From Azotobacter vinelandii (GTDB taxonomy: Bacteria; Pseudomonadota; Gammaproteobacteria; Pseudomonadales; Pseudomonadaceae), in assembly GCF_001571105.1 (NCBI RefSeq), contig NZ_BCTD01000009.1: DNA of 64,000 nt. One strand, written 5' to 3'. A program made the position numbers and the translations under genes. This document shows positions 1-8,558 of this stretch, piece by piece (the stretch's first letter is position 1; every line of letters starts with the position of its first letter). The notes beneath the pieces are model-generated. The model searched no databases and was not told the origin of the DNA. It saw only the letters and a list, made by a program, of their open reading frames with translations.

Positions 1-1
1 C

Positions 2-748
2 CACTTCCGCGTCAAAGGCCCGCTGAACGTGCCGCGCTCGCCCCAGGGCTACCCGGTGCTGTTCCAGGCCGGCTCTTCCGCCGGGGGCCAGCGTTTCGCC
101 GCCCGCTACGCCGAGGCGGTATTCACCGCGCAGCCGGATCTTGCCTCCGCGCAAGCCTTCTACCGAAGCCTCAAGGAGCAGACGGTCGCCGCCGGCCGGC
201 GCAAGGAAGACATCGCCATCCTGCCGGGAATCAGCCCGATCATCGCCGCCAGCGACCGCGAGGCAGATGCCCTGTGGCGGGAGCTGAACGAGCTGACGGC
301 CGTGGAAACCGGACTGGCCCGCCTGTCGAATCGTTTCGGCGGCCACGACTTCAGCCATCTGCCGCTGGACCGGCCGCTCAGCGTCGACGACTTTCCCGAT
401 CCGCACGGGGTGCAGGCGGCGCAAAGCCGTGCCGTGGTCATCACCGATCTGGTCCGGCAACAGCGGCCGACGCTGCGCGAGCTGCTGCACCGGTTGGCCG
501 GCGCCCGCGGCCATTTCACCCTGGCCGGCAGCCCGGAGCGGATCGCCGACACCATCCAGACCTGGTTCGAAGAAGGCGCCGCGGACGGCTTCAACCTGAT
601 GCCGCCCATCCTGCCGGCCCTGCTGGAGACCTTCGTCGAAGAGGTCGTCCCGCTGCTGCAGAAGCGCGGGCTGTTCCGCACCCACTACGAAGGCACGACG
701 CTACGCGATCGCTATGGCCTGAAACGACCGTCCAATCCCTATTTCTGA
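2..748 (+). CDS. FMN-dependent monooxygenase, NtaA/SnaA type (3' part only)
   Basis: C-terminal part of a flavin-dependent monooxygenase of the luciferase-like (LLM) class, nitrilotriacetate/dibenzothiophene monooxygenase branch. The open frame runs off the left edge, so the N-terminal half of the TIM barrel is missing. What remains begins HFRVKGPLNVPRSPQGYPVL and continues with QAGSSAGGQRFAARYAE, the phosphate-contacting segment typical of this family, and ends with the helical GSPERIADTIQTWFEEGAADGFNL segment (written here as landmarks, not as one string of sequence evidence). Such enzymes use FMNH2 from a partner reductase and often act in sulfur or organic nitrogen scavenging; the substrate cannot be read from this piece. 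It converges on the gene ending at 769 with only 20 bases between them. Confidence 0.8.
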   Translation, partial: HFRVKGPLNVPRSPQGYPVLFQAGSSAGGQRFAARYAEAVFTAQPDLASAQAFYRSLKEQTVAAGRRKEDIAILPGISPIIAASDREADALWRELNELTAVETGLARLSNRFGGHDFSHLPLDRPLSVDDFPDPHGVQAAQSRAVVITDLVRQQRPTLRELLHRLAGARGHFTLAGSPERIADTIQTWFEEGAADGFNLMPPILPALLETFVEEVVPLLQKRGLFRTHYEGTTLRDRYGLKRPSNPYF

Positions 749-768
749 CGCCAGGACGGTAGCGGATT

Positions 769-1218
769 TCAGGGCCGCTCGACCCGGTACCAGGTGCGCG
801 TCTCGCCGATCAGGGGAGTACCGATGAAGCCGCGCACCTGCAGTTGCCGCCCGCCTTCCCGCAGGCTCAGGCGGCAGTCGTATACCTTGCCGCTGTCCGG
901 GTCGAGGATTTCCCCGTCTTCGTAGACCTCGCCCCGCCGCTTCACACCGCTGAGGATGGTCATGCCGAGCAGCGGCTTGCCGCGACGTTCGCCCTCGCAG
1001 TTGTCGCAGTAGGGCGATTCGGCGTTCGGCCCGCGCAGGCCCTTCTCGATGGTGCCCCGGTACTCGTCGCCCTGCCGGTCGATGCGGACCAGCGCGCGCG
1101 GCTCGCCGGTCCGCTGGTCGCGGATCATCCACAGTCCGCTCAGCGGATCGCCGGATGCGGCGCCGGCGGCCAGCAAGACCGCCAGGGCGCAGCAGAGGCA
1201 CAGCCATCGCACGCTCAT
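769..1218 (-). CDS. DUF2147 family periplasmic protein, last gene of the ars-linked run
   Basis: 149-residue secreted protein. Residues 1-23 form a signal peptide (hydrophobic core CLCCALAVLLAAGAASG). The mature part has the DUF2147 pattern: LSGLWMIRD near the start, paired cysteines in SPYCDNCEGE, then GKPLLGMTILSG and a C-terminal RGFIGTPLIGETRTWYRV block. Proteins of this family are small predicted beta-barrels of unknown function. The start codon overlaps the stop of the upstream acyltransferase gene by four bases (ATGA), so translation of the two is probably coupled. Its position at the end of the twelve-gene run suggests an envelope role linked to the other products, but no activity can be assigned. 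Confidence 0.75.
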   Translation of the reverse strand: MSVRWLCLCCALAVLLAAGAASGDPLSGLWMIRDQRTGEPRALVRIDRQGDEYRGTIEKGLRGPNAESPYCDNCEGERRGKPLLGMTILSGVKRRGEVYEDGEILDPDSGKVYDCRLSLREGGRQLQVRGFIGTPLIGETRTWYRVERP

Positions 1219-2591
1219 CCGGCGAGGCCTCCGCCGACGGCGGCCCGGATGGCCGGGGCCGGGCGCTCCAGGCGTGCGTGCAGGGCGGCCAGCTCATGGC
1301 GGATGGCGTCGCCGCGATAGTGCAGGAAGGCGCCGGTTTCCCCGCCGACCACGACTTCGAGATAGGGCTCGGCGCTCGCTATCCCCTCGTCGCAATAGGT
1401 CTTGAGGGTCAGCAGGCTGTCGTCGTCCTCCTCGATCTCGGTTTCCACGACCCGCCTGAGCCCCAGTTCCTGGACCAGCCTGCCCAATCCCAGGCTGTCC
1501 TCGTCGACGGTGCCCTGGTGCAGGGGCAGGTGCAGGGAGAAATGCCGCTCGTCCACCCATACCGGTTCCATCGGCGAGGCGCTGCGCAGCAGCTCCAGGG
1601 TACGCGCCGCCCGCTCCAGGGTCGCCCGGTTGATGGCCGGCAGGTACAGGCCGCGGCGGCCGGAGGCGGCATAGGCCTTGCGCATGATGCCCTCCAGGTT
1701 GGGCTTGCGGCTCTCCGGAGCATGCACGCGGCCCGGCTGGTCGCGGCCGATGCCACCGCCGAATTCGACGACCAGGTTCACTCCGTCGTCGATCGCCCGG
1801 CGCAGACCCCCCATCCACTTGACCGGATGGAACATCTGGAAGAACAGGGCGGCGCGCATCTGCTCGGGATCGTCGGCGTGATAGTCGCCGGTGTAGTTGG
1901 AGAGGACCCTCGCCCGCGGAGCCGCCAGGGCGGCGGCGTCGAGATGCGGACGGTAGCGCTCCGCGGCGCCGATCATCAGGTAGGTGTGGAAGGCCCCTTC
2001 GGTCTTCAGGTAGCGCCCAGCCCTGGAGCGGCCGAAACGCGCGGCCACGTCCTCCATGAGCGCCTCCAGATCGCGCTCGAAACCGCAGACCACGGTCTGG
2101 TCGGGCAGGTTGCAGCCGCCGATGCCGCAGTAGCGCGCCTCGGCGAGCGGCCTGATCGAGTCGAGATCGAGGCGGAAGGCGGCCATCCGCCCGCGCCCGA
2201 ACTCCGACATCAGCCGGCCGCGCATGCGGATCAGCCGCAGCGCGTCCTCGAAGGCCAGGACGCCGGCGGCCACCAGCGCGGAGTATTCGCCCAGGCTGTG
2301 CCCGGCCAGCACATTCGGCGTCCAGGCCTCGCCGGTGAGTTCGCGGAATGCCGCCAGGCAGGCGATGGAATGGGTGAGCAGCGCGATCTGGGTGAACTCG
2401 GTGCCATTGAGCCGCTCTTCCGGCCCCTGGAAGGACAGTTCCGCCACGTCGAAGCCCATTGCCTGGCTCGCTCGCTCGTACAGGTCGCGCACGCAGGAAA
2501 AACGGCGATGGATGTCGCTGCCCATGCCCACGTACTGCGAGCCCTGTCCGGGAAAGACGAACATGATGTTGGGACTGGAAACCTGGCTCAT
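1215..2591 (-). CDS. Discrete malonyl-CoA-type acyltransferase with C-terminal extension
   Basis: 458-residue protein whose first 300 or so residues are an FabD/PKS-type acyltransferase: FVFPGQGSQYVGMG at the N-terminus, nucleophile motif GHSLGEYSALVAAG, and the catalytic histidine in GAFHTYLM. The GAFH form is usual in malonyl-specific domains. About 150 further residues follow that match no domain I recognise and contain an acidic EIEEDDDSLLTLKTYCDEG stretch. ArsA already has its own AT domain, so this is a second, free-standing AT. It could load extender units onto the ArsA carrier domain or act as an editing or acyl-transfer enzyme on the product. It lies 52 bases after the glycosyltransferase gene and overlaps the DUF2147 gene by four bases. 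Confidence 0.8.
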   Translation of the reverse strand: MSQVSSPNIMFVFPGQGSQYVGMGSDIHRRFSCVRDLYERASQAMGFDVAELSFQGPEERLNGTEFTQIALLTHSIACLAAFRELTGEAWTPNVLAGHSLGEYSALVAAGVLAFEDALRLIRMRGRLMSEFGRGRMAAFRLDLDSIRPLAEARYCGIGGCNLPDQTVVCGFERDLEALMEDVAARFGRSRAGRYLKTEGAFHTYLMIGAAERYRPHLDAAALAAPRARVLSNYTGDYHADDPEQMRAALFFQMFHPVKWMGGLRRAIDDGVNLVVEFGGGIGRDQPGRVHAPESRKPNLEGIMRKAYAASGRRGLYLPAINRATLERAARTLELLRSASPMEPVWVDERHFSLHLPLHQGTVDEDSLGLGRLVQELGLRRVVETEIEEDDDSLLTLKTYCDEGIASAEPYLEVVVGGETGAFLHYRGDAIRHELAALHARLERPAPAIRAAVGGGLAG

Positions 2592-2643
2592 GGAAAAACT
2601 CTCCCTGTAATGGATCGAGCACCGGGCAGCGCCGCCCGGCCCT

Positions 2644-3999
2644 TCATGCCACCCTGGACATGCCGCCGTCCGCCGGCGAATGCCCCTGCCGGTCTATGAC
2701 GCCCAGATGTTGCAGAACGCGGTCGGTCATGCGCTCGGCCGTGAAGCGCTCCGCCAGCGGGCGGGCATTTCCCGCCAGTTCGCGGTGGAGCGACGCATTC
2801 GCCAGCAGTACCTCCAGTTGCCGGGCCAGATCGCCGCTGTCCCAGGCCTTGAAGGTCAGGCCGCCGGCTCGCTCGCCGTCGCGCATCACTTCGGTGATGC
2901 CGCCGTAGTCGGGCACCAGCACCGGCGTGCCATGGCCCATCGCCTCGGCCACCACCAGGCCGAAAGCCTCGCGGTTCACCGAGGGATAGACCACGCAGTG
3001 GCTGTGGGCGAGCAGGGTGTCGCGGATCTCCCCGGATACGGCTCCCGCCTGATGGATCGGCAGGCCGAGGTGGGCGGCGAGATCGGCGACGACCCTCTTG
3101 CAGGATTCGCCCTTGGCGGTGGCGCCGCAGACCACCAGTTGCAGCTCGACGCCACGCGCCTTCAGCAGGCGGGCGGCGTAGAGCAGCAGGTCGATCCCCT
3201 TCTCGGCTTCCTGGCGGCCGAAGTAGGTGACGATGGGGAGGTCCTCGCGCAGTCCCGGGAAGAGTTGCCTGAGCCGCGCGCGTGGCGGCCTGGCCGATGG
3301 CGGGGACAGCTCGATGCCGTTGTAGAGGACGCTCATGCGTTCCCGCGGCACTTCCAGCTCGTCGGCGATCCGTTCGAGGTAGTCGCTGCTGACCAGCAGG
3401 GCCGGCCAGCGCGAGCCGGCGACGGCCTCGTTGAGGCGCTTGCGGTAGGCCTCGAACAGGTCGCTCCGCCGCGCGTAGTCGGCGAACTGCTCGTCGCCCT
3501 GGAAGGTCAGCACGTAGTCGAAATCGAGCCCGCCCTGGCGCTTGGCCGCCAGGGCGAGCGTACCGAGGGAGGCGAAACTCATCATCAGGTGACTGACTTC
3601 GTCCCTGGCGATGAAATGGCGCAGGCGCCGGACCAGGCCGGCGTCGGAATCCGGCGTCGCATGCAGCGAGCGGATGAGGTGGGTGAGCATGCGGTCGACG
3701 AAGCCGTTGATGCCCTGGGTGACCTGCACCCGCAAGCGCAGCGGGAGCAGGAAGGCGGCTGAACCGACCACCTGATCCATGAACGCCGAGGGTCGTCGGA
3801 ACTGGTAGCGCGTGCCGTGACAGAGCAGCCGGTGCTCGATACCGGGATCGGCCAGTTCGGGATTCCACTCCATCATCCAGTAGACCACCACCTTGTAGCC
3901 GCGTCGGTGGAGGATATTGGCGAGGGTCAGGTCGCGAACGGTGGAGCCAAGATAAGAACCACTACCAATGGTGACGAATGCGAAAGTCGGCTTGTTCAT
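2644..3999 (-). CDS. Glycosyltransferase family 4 protein
   Basis: 451-residue GT-B fold glycosyltransferase. The C-terminal half carries the GT4 donor-binding pattern: VTYFGRQEAEKGIDLLLYA at the start of the second Rossmann domain, then NREAFGLVVAEAMGHGTPV followed by GGITEVM, where the E-x7-E arrangement contacts the nucleotide sugar. The N-terminal half (FAFVTIGSGSYLGSTVRDL) fits an acceptor-binding domain. No transmembrane segment is evident, so it should be cytosolic or peripheral. Neighbours are the outer-membrane barrel gene upstream (63-base gap) and the acyltransferase gene downstream. Glycosylation of a phenolic lipid or of an envelope polymer would fit the context; neither sugar nor acceptor can be read from sequence. 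Confidence 0.85.
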   Translation of the reverse strand: MNKPTFAFVTIGSGSYLGSTVRDLTLANILHRRGYKVVVYWMMEWNPELADPGIEHRLLCHGTRYQFRRPSAFMDQVVGSAAFLLPLRLRVQVTQGINGFVDRMLTHLIRSLHATPDSDAGLVRRLRHFIARDEVSHLMMSFASLGTLALAAKRQGGLDFDYVLTFQGDEQFADYARRSDLFEAYRKRLNEAVAGSRWPALLVSSDYLERIADELEVPRERMSVLYNGIELSPPSARPPRARLRQLFPGLREDLPIVTYFGRQEAEKGIDLLLYAARLLKARGVELQLVVCGATAKGESCKRVVADLAAHLGLPIHQAGAVSGEIRDTLLAHSHCVVYPSVNREAFGLVVAEAMGHGTPVLVPDYGGITEVMRDGERAGGLTFKAWDSGDLARQLEVLLANASLHRELAGNARPLAERFTAERMTDRVLQHLGVIDRQGHSPADGGMSRVA

Positions 4000-4062
4000 G
4001 CTGCCTCCGGTCCATGGGAAAGGACGCGGGTCCTGCCGCGTCCTTCCTCGTTCAGTGAACGC

Positions 4063-5322
4063 TCAGAAGGTGTAGCTAACGCCGGTGAACACCGAATAGC
4101 GCAGCAACGTCCCGAACTCGTCGTCGTCGCCGCCGGTGAAAATGTTTCCAGTGAAATAGGCCTGGACGTGATCGGTCACGTCGTATTCGAGAATGCCGGT
4201 GAAACGCTGGGACTCGTCGTCGAGGTTCCTCAGGTAGCGGATGTTGTATTCGAGATCCGGGATCGAGGTGTTGTCGGTGACCTGGATCATCGCGTAGCTC
4301 TGCCGGTAGAGAACGCTCCGGGTGTTGATCTTGCCGTCCAGGTAGCAGCCGATCATCGGCCCGTCGTCGCAGCCGTTGTTGTCGCGCAGGTACTCGACGT
4401 TGACGGTCGGGCCGATCTCCAGGGTGTAGGAAGCGCCGAACTGGTAGCCGGTCTTGCCCTCGTGCTTGATGTTGCCCTCGGTGTACAGCAGCAGGGCGTC
4501 CGAGGCGTTCCAGCCGGCGAAGAAGCCGGTCTGGTGCTGGTCGCTCTCCCGGTAGGAGTGGATGATCGAGGCATAGCCCGAGGAGCCGGTGTAGTCGAGC
4601 TTGACCGCGTAGATCTTCTCGAACTCGTCCTCCGCCACCTGGCCGCCGCCCAGCGTGGGCTGTCCCGACATGTAGCTTTCGACGTCGTCGGAACGTCCCG
4701 GACCGTAGTTGTAGATCGTCGAGAGCGTCCAGGTTTCGTTGGGGATCCAGATCGCCCGGTAGTAATCCAGGCCGGGCACCTCGACGCGCGGGTTGTTGCG
4801 GCCGTTGTCGCGGGTGAAGGGGTTGGACAGCGAAAGGATCACCGACGGTCCCCACTGCAGGTTCTCCCGCCCGTAGGACAGGGTCAGTTCGTCGAAGGGC
4901 CGGTAGCGCACCCAGCCTTCGGTGAGGAACAGCTCCGAACTGTCCTGGTCGTCGCCGTCGCGCGGGCCGTCCTCCCATTTCTCCCAGATCGCCTCGGCGC
5001 GCGGCTTGAGGGCGAACTCCCAGTTGCGGAAGCTGAGGTTCAGGTCCGCCCGCGGGTTGAGCACCCACTGGTAGCGCGGTATCTCGGCGGCGTTGTCGGG
5101 GTTGAGGGTCGACTCCTCCGTTTCCTGGACCAGGGTGTAGGCCATGAGGTTGACACGCGAATAGAAACCGCTCGCCAGCTCATCGGCCAGGCTCGGCTGC
5201 TCCCCGCCCAGCTCGGGAAGCTCGTCCGCACCCGCCATTCCCGCCTGGATCGCCATGCCCGCCAGAGGCAATGCCAGTCCCAAACGATGCGCCATCCTTG
5301 CCATCTCTGCCATCCGTGCCAT
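4063..5322 (-). CDS. Outer-membrane beta-barrel protein (porin-like)
   Basis: About 419 residues from the chosen start. A signal peptide is visible in MARMAHRLGLALPLAGMAIQ followed by an AGA/DE cleavage region. The mature protein is rich in alternating aromatic and polar strands and ends in ...GVSYTF, a terminal Phe as expected for Bam-assembled barrels. A conserved-looking segment reads LSYGRENLQWGPSVILSLSN, as in porin-like proteins found beside lipid-transport and DUF1302-type clusters. The start is uncertain: in-frame ATG codons lie at 5322, 5313, 5304 and 5295, and a longer frame reaches 5457. Those at 5304 or 5295 give the most compact signal peptide. It sits directly after the LolA-like gene, so it is a candidate outer-membrane partner of the transport genes. 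Confidence 0.75.
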   Translation of the reverse strand: MARMAEMARMAHRLGLALPLAGMAIQAGMAGADELPELGGEQPSLADELASGFYSRVNLMAYTLVQETEESTLNPDNAAEIPRYQWVLNPRADLNLSFRNWEFALKPRAEAIWEKWEDGPRDGDDQDSSELFLTEGWVRYRPFDELTLSYGRENLQWGPSVILSLSNPFTRDNGRNNPRVEVPGLDYYRAIWIPNETWTLSTIYNYGPGRSDDVESYMSGQPTLGGGQVAEDEFEKIYAVKLDYTGSSGYASIIHSYRESDQHQTGFFAGWNASDALLLYTEGNIKHEGKTGYQFGASYTLEIGPTVNVEYLRDNNGCDDGPMIGCYLDGKINTRSVLYRQSYAMIQVTDNTSIPDLEYNIRYLRNLDDESQRFTGILEYDVTDHVQAYFTGNIFTGGDDDEFGTLLRYSVFTGVSYTF

Positions 5323-5381
5323 ATCCGAATTCGTCCATACTTCGTTGAATATCCCTGGGGCATCGAGCCCAAGTGGGCAAG

Positions 5382-5458
5382 TATGGAACGCTCCGTATCG
5401 CGGAGGCAATGCCGGGCTCGTCGTCCGTGACCATCCCCGCATGCCGGAGCGCTCCATA
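5382..5458 (-). other. Inverted repeat between the LolA-like and beta-barrel genes
   Basis: Arms TATGGAACGCTCCG (5382-5395) and CGGAGCGCTCCATA (5445-5458) are inverted copies with one mismatch, 49 bases apart. The second arm contains the perfect palindrome GGAGCGCTCC (5446-5455). There is no T-tract, so it is not a standard terminator. It may be an mRNA hairpin or a paired operator between the two genes. Confidence 0.5.
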
Positions 5459-5467
5459 CCGGCGGGC

Positions 5468-6460
5468 TCACTTCATGAACAGGTTGATATTGAAGATGAA
5501 GTCCGGCAGTGGCGCGAGCTTCGGCTTGCTCATGCTCAGGGTGGTGACGTCGCCGCTCATCAATTCCTCGTAGATGGCGATCTCGGAAATGAAGGGACGG
5601 GCTTCGCCATTGATGCTCACCGTGCTGCCGTACTGCATGTTCGCCGACTTGAAGCGCTTGCCCGACAGCGTGTAGTAGTCCGCCTTCACCCCCACCAGGC
5701 GCTCCTTGTCCACCCAGTAGACGATCCGGTCGTAGGTGGTCTTGGAGTTGCGCGCCTTCAGGTCGAAGACGTAGCAGTCCACGCCCTCCACGGTTTCGTC
5801 GGGCAGCAGGGTCGCATCGTAGTCCTCGGCGTAGTTGGTCGAGGCGACGTCGCCGTAGGAGGCCTGGCCCATCAGCTTCTGGCGCAGCGAGATGGGGATC
5901 GGCTTGCTCAGGCCCGGCTTGTGGAACCACATGTTGCTGTCGAGCATGAGCAGCTTCTGCCCCTTGGACTTCGGTGGCGCGATGTTGATGCCCGAAATGT
6001 TGAAACCGCGCGCCTTGATGTCGTAGAGCATGGTGTCGGTGCGGCCCCTCTCGTTGGCTTCGATCTCCACGTTCCAGGCGATGCCCTGCAGGTTGCCGCG
6101 CGACTCGTCCGCCCGCTTGAGGATCTGGTAAGGGTCCCCGGCGGAGCCGGCGAGCGACACCGGCACGCTGGCCTTGGCCACCTGTGGAACCGCCTTGGCC
6201 TCTGGCTCGGCGCGCGCCGGCGCGCTCGGCCCGGAGGACTGGCTGGCGGCCGGGACGGCCGCCGGGCTGCTCGACTCGGCCGCTGGCCGGGAAGTCTCGG
6301 CGCGCTCGGCGGGCTCGCTATCGCCGCCGCCGAACAGCCGGCTGAAGAAGCCTCGCTCCTCCTGGACTGCCTTCGCGGTCGGCTCGGCGTTCTGCGCGAC
6401 GGCCAGGGTACTGATCAGCAGTGCCAGACCGAATGCGGAAATGCGGGAAAGTCCGTTCAT
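5468..6460 (-). CDS. LolA-like periplasmic carrier (outer membrane lipoprotein-sorting protein family)
   Basis: 330-residue exported protein. Residues 1-22 are a signal peptide (ISAFGLALLISTLAVAQ). A low-complexity Pro/Ala/Ser/Glu linker follows to about residue 105. From DPYQILKRADESRGNLQGIA onward the sequence has the pattern of the LolA-like family annotated as outer membrane lipoprotein-sorting protein, including GQKLLMLDSNMWFHKPGLSK, GVDCYVFDLKA and TYDRIVYWVDKERLVGVKAD. Proteins of this type have a half-barrel that shields an acyl chain and carry hydrophobic cargo across the periplasm. It follows an ABC permease gene by 40 bases, so the expected partners are that exporter and the barrel encoded next. 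This is probably not the housekeeping LolA: the linker is unusual and the context is biosynthetic. Confidence 0.8.
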   Translation of the reverse strand: MNGLSRISAFGLALLISTLAVAQNAEPTAKAVQEERGFFSRLFGGGDSEPAERAETSRPAAESSSPAAVPAASQSSGPSAPARAEPEAKAVPQVAKASVPVSLAGSAGDPYQILKRADESRGNLQGIAWNVEIEANERGRTDTMLYDIKARGFNISGINIAPPKSKGQKLLMLDSNMWFHKPGLSKPIPISLRQKLMGQASYGDVASTNYAEDYDATLLPDETVEGVDCYVFDLKARNSKTTYDRIVYWVDKERLVGVKADYYTLSGKRFKSANMQYGSTVSINGEARPFISEIAIYEELMSGDVTTLSMSKPKLAPLPDFIFNINLFMK

Positions 6461-6500
6461 CTCTCAAATCTCCGTCGGTTCGAAAATCTGTTCCAGCGGC

Positions 6501-7751
6501 TCATACGTGTCCCAGCGCGCCGACGATCTCCATCCGCGCCGCCTTGCGCGCCGGCAGGCTCGCCGCGAGCAGGGACAGCACCATCAGCGCCAGCAGGCTC
6601 CAGAGCATTTCCCGGGGCACCAGGTAGACCTCCAGCGGGATGCGCCGGGTGATCTGCGGCGGAATCCAGGTCGGCTCCAGGGTGGCGATGCTCGACCACA
6701 CGGCGAGGGTCAGCAGCACCCCGACCAGCGAGCCGATCAGCCCGAGCAGCATGCTTTCCAGGGCGAACAGCCCGACGATCCCGCGCCGCTTCACGCCCAG
6801 GGCGCGCAGCGTGCCGATCTCCCGGGTGCGCTCCATGATCGCCATGCCCACGGTGTTGATCACGCTCATCACCACGATGGTGAAGACGATCAGGAAGGCG
6901 AACAGGAAGATCACGTCGAACATGTTCTTGACCTTGGTGTAGAAGGTCGAAAGCTCGTTCCAGGTCTTGATTTCCACCTCCAGGCCACGGGCGGCCAGCT
7001 CGTTCCGCAGGGTCGCGCGCATCGGCTCGGTGAGCATGCCGTCACCGAGCAGGACGTTGATCCGGTCGACGCTGGTGGTGTCGTAGAGGTTCTGGGCGAA
7101 CTCCAGGTTGACCAGCATCAGCTTGTCCTCCAGCGCCTCGACCGGCGAGTTGAAGGTCTGCAGCATCTGGCCGTCGAGGGCGTTGATCTGCCCGCTCACG
7201 GTCGGCGCCATGACCACCACGGTGTCGCCCTGCTTGAACCTGAGCTGGTCGGCCAGCCCCTGGCTCATGCCCACGCCGTTGGACTGCTCGTCGGTCATCG
7301 GCTGGCCGTCGAACAACTGCATGTTGCCCACCTTGGTCCGCGAACGGCTGCGGATGACATCGACCTTGGACGACACCCGGCCGCTGGCGAGGAAGATGGT
7401 CGACACCTCGCCGTTGCTGACCAGGCCGGAAATGTTCAGCTCGGGCGTCGAGACGAGGATTTCCGGGTGGGCGGCCAGCACTTCGTCGATCGTGGCGACC
7501 TCCTGCTCGTTGAGCAGGTAGCGCGTCGGGTCGAGCTTGCCCTCGTCGAGAAAGCCCTTCTTGAAGATCGACATGTGACCGTTGCCCTGGATGTGGATGT
7601 AGGAGTCCTCCAGGCTGGTGAAGATGTAGGCGGTGAAACCGCCCAGGGCGTTGACCGCGGCGAAACCTAGGCCGATCGCCATCACGGTGAACAGCGAGCG
7701 GCGGCCGTTGCGGAACAGGTTACGGGTGGCGAGCTTGAACCAGGTGATCAT
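6501..7751 (-). CDS. ABC transporter permease, MacB/LolC (FtsX) type
   Basis: 416-residue permease with the topology of type VII (mechanotransmission) ABC systems: an N-terminal transmembrane helix after FKLATRNLFRNGRRSLFTVM, a large periplasmic domain (about residues 45-260), and three C-terminal helices (around 271-295, 320-350 and 370-395) that make up the FtsX domain, including the conserved ERTREIGTLRALGVKRRGIV coupling segment. Members either extract lipoproteins (LolCDE) or drive periplasmic export (MacB). The ATPase is a separate gene overlapping its start by four bases, as in Lol systems and unlike fused MacB. Next to a LolA-like gene this suggests extraction of a hydrophobic molecule from the inner membrane. 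Confidence 0.88.
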   Translation of the reverse strand: MITWFKLATRNLFRNGRRSLFTVMAIGLGFAAVNALGGFTAYIFTSLEDSYIHIQGNGHMSIFKKGFLDEGKLDPTRYLLNEQEVATIDEVLAAHPEILVSTPELNISGLVSNGEVSTIFLASGRVSSKVDVIRSRSRTKVGNMQLFDGQPMTDEQSNGVGMSQGLADQLRFKQGDTVVVMAPTVSGQINALDGQMLQTFNSPVEALEDKLMLVNLEFAQNLYDTTSVDRINVLLGDGMLTEPMRATLRNELAARGLEVEIKTWNELSTFYTKVKNMFDVIFLFAFLIVFTIVVMSVINTVGMAIMERTREIGTLRALGVKRRGIVGLFALESMLLGLIGSLVGVLLTLAVWSSIATLEPTWIPPQITRRIPLEVYLVPREMLWSLLALMVLSLLAASLPARKAARMEIVGALGHV

Positions 7752-8500
7752 GGGCGGCTCCCTGCGATGCGGGTCTGCGCTCCCGGACGCGCCGGCTGGC
7801 TGTCGCTGCCGATCTCGCCGTCCTGCATCAGGACCCGGCGCTTGACGCTCTCCAGCAGGCGCTGGTCATGGGTCGAGAAGACGAAGGCGGTGCCGTGGCT
7901 GGCGTTGATGTCGAGCATCAGCTCGATGATCCGTCGGGCGTTGCCGGAGTCGAGGTTGGCGGTGGGTTCGTCGGCGATCACCAGGGCCGGGTCGGTGACC
8001 AGCGCCCGGGCGATGGCGACCCGCTGCTGCTGGCCGCCGGAAAGCTTGGCCGGACGGTGGGCGACGTGCTTCTCGAGGCCCACCTCGGTCAGCCGCTCCA
8101 GCGCCCGCTCCCGGGCGACGGCGGAGGAAGCGCCGGCGATCTGCAGCGGCAGCATGACGTTCTCCAGCGCCGAGAGCACCGGTATCAGGTTGAAGTTCTG
8201 GAAGACGAAGCCGATGGTCCGGTTGCGCAGCTCGCTGCGGGCGTTGTCCGACAGGTCGTCGACCTCCCGGCCGTCGATCAGCACGCTGCCCGAGGTGGGC
8301 GAGTCGAGCATGCCGATGAGGTTGCACAGGGTCGACTTGCCGGACCCCGAGGGTCCCCAGATGGCGACGAACTCGCGCTCCTGGATGCTGATGTCGATGC
8401 CCTTGAGGGCGATCACCGGCTTTTCGCCGATCTGGTAGTGCTTGGTGGCCCGGCGCAGCTCGACGAGCGGGGCCATGCCTATCGAAGTGATGGTATTCAT
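7748..8500 (-). CDS. ABC transporter ATP-binding protein, LolD/MacB type
   Basis: 250-residue ATPase with all motifs intact: Walker A GPSGSGKST, signature LSGGQQQRVAIARAL, Walker B LVIADEPTANLD, and switch histidine in FSTHDQ. ADEPTANLD with GNARRIIELM is typical of the LolD/MacB/FtsE subfamily. Start 8500 is used; an internal ATG giving MAPLVELRRATKHYQ (8476) is a reasonable alternative. It overlaps the permease gene by four bases and lies 91 bases after the arsD stop with a strong hairpin between. The pair would form a two-permease, two-ATPase inner-membrane exporter. Confidence 0.92.
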   Translation of the reverse strand: MNTITSIGMAPLVELRRATKHYQIGEKPVIALKGIDISIQEREFVAIWGPSGSGKSTLCNLIGMLDSPTSGSVLIDGREVDDLSDNARSELRNRTIGFVFQNFNLIPVLSALENVMLPLQIAGASSAVARERALERLTEVGLEKHVAHRPAKLSGGQQQRVAIARALVTDPALVIADEPTANLDSGNARRIIELMLDINASHGTAFVFSTHDQRLLESVKRRVLMQDGEIGSDSQPARPGAQTRIAGSRP

Positions 8501-8558
8501 GTCGGGTTTCCTGATGCGTCCAATGCCTGAAATCCCCGCTGGCCGGCGAAATCCGGGT

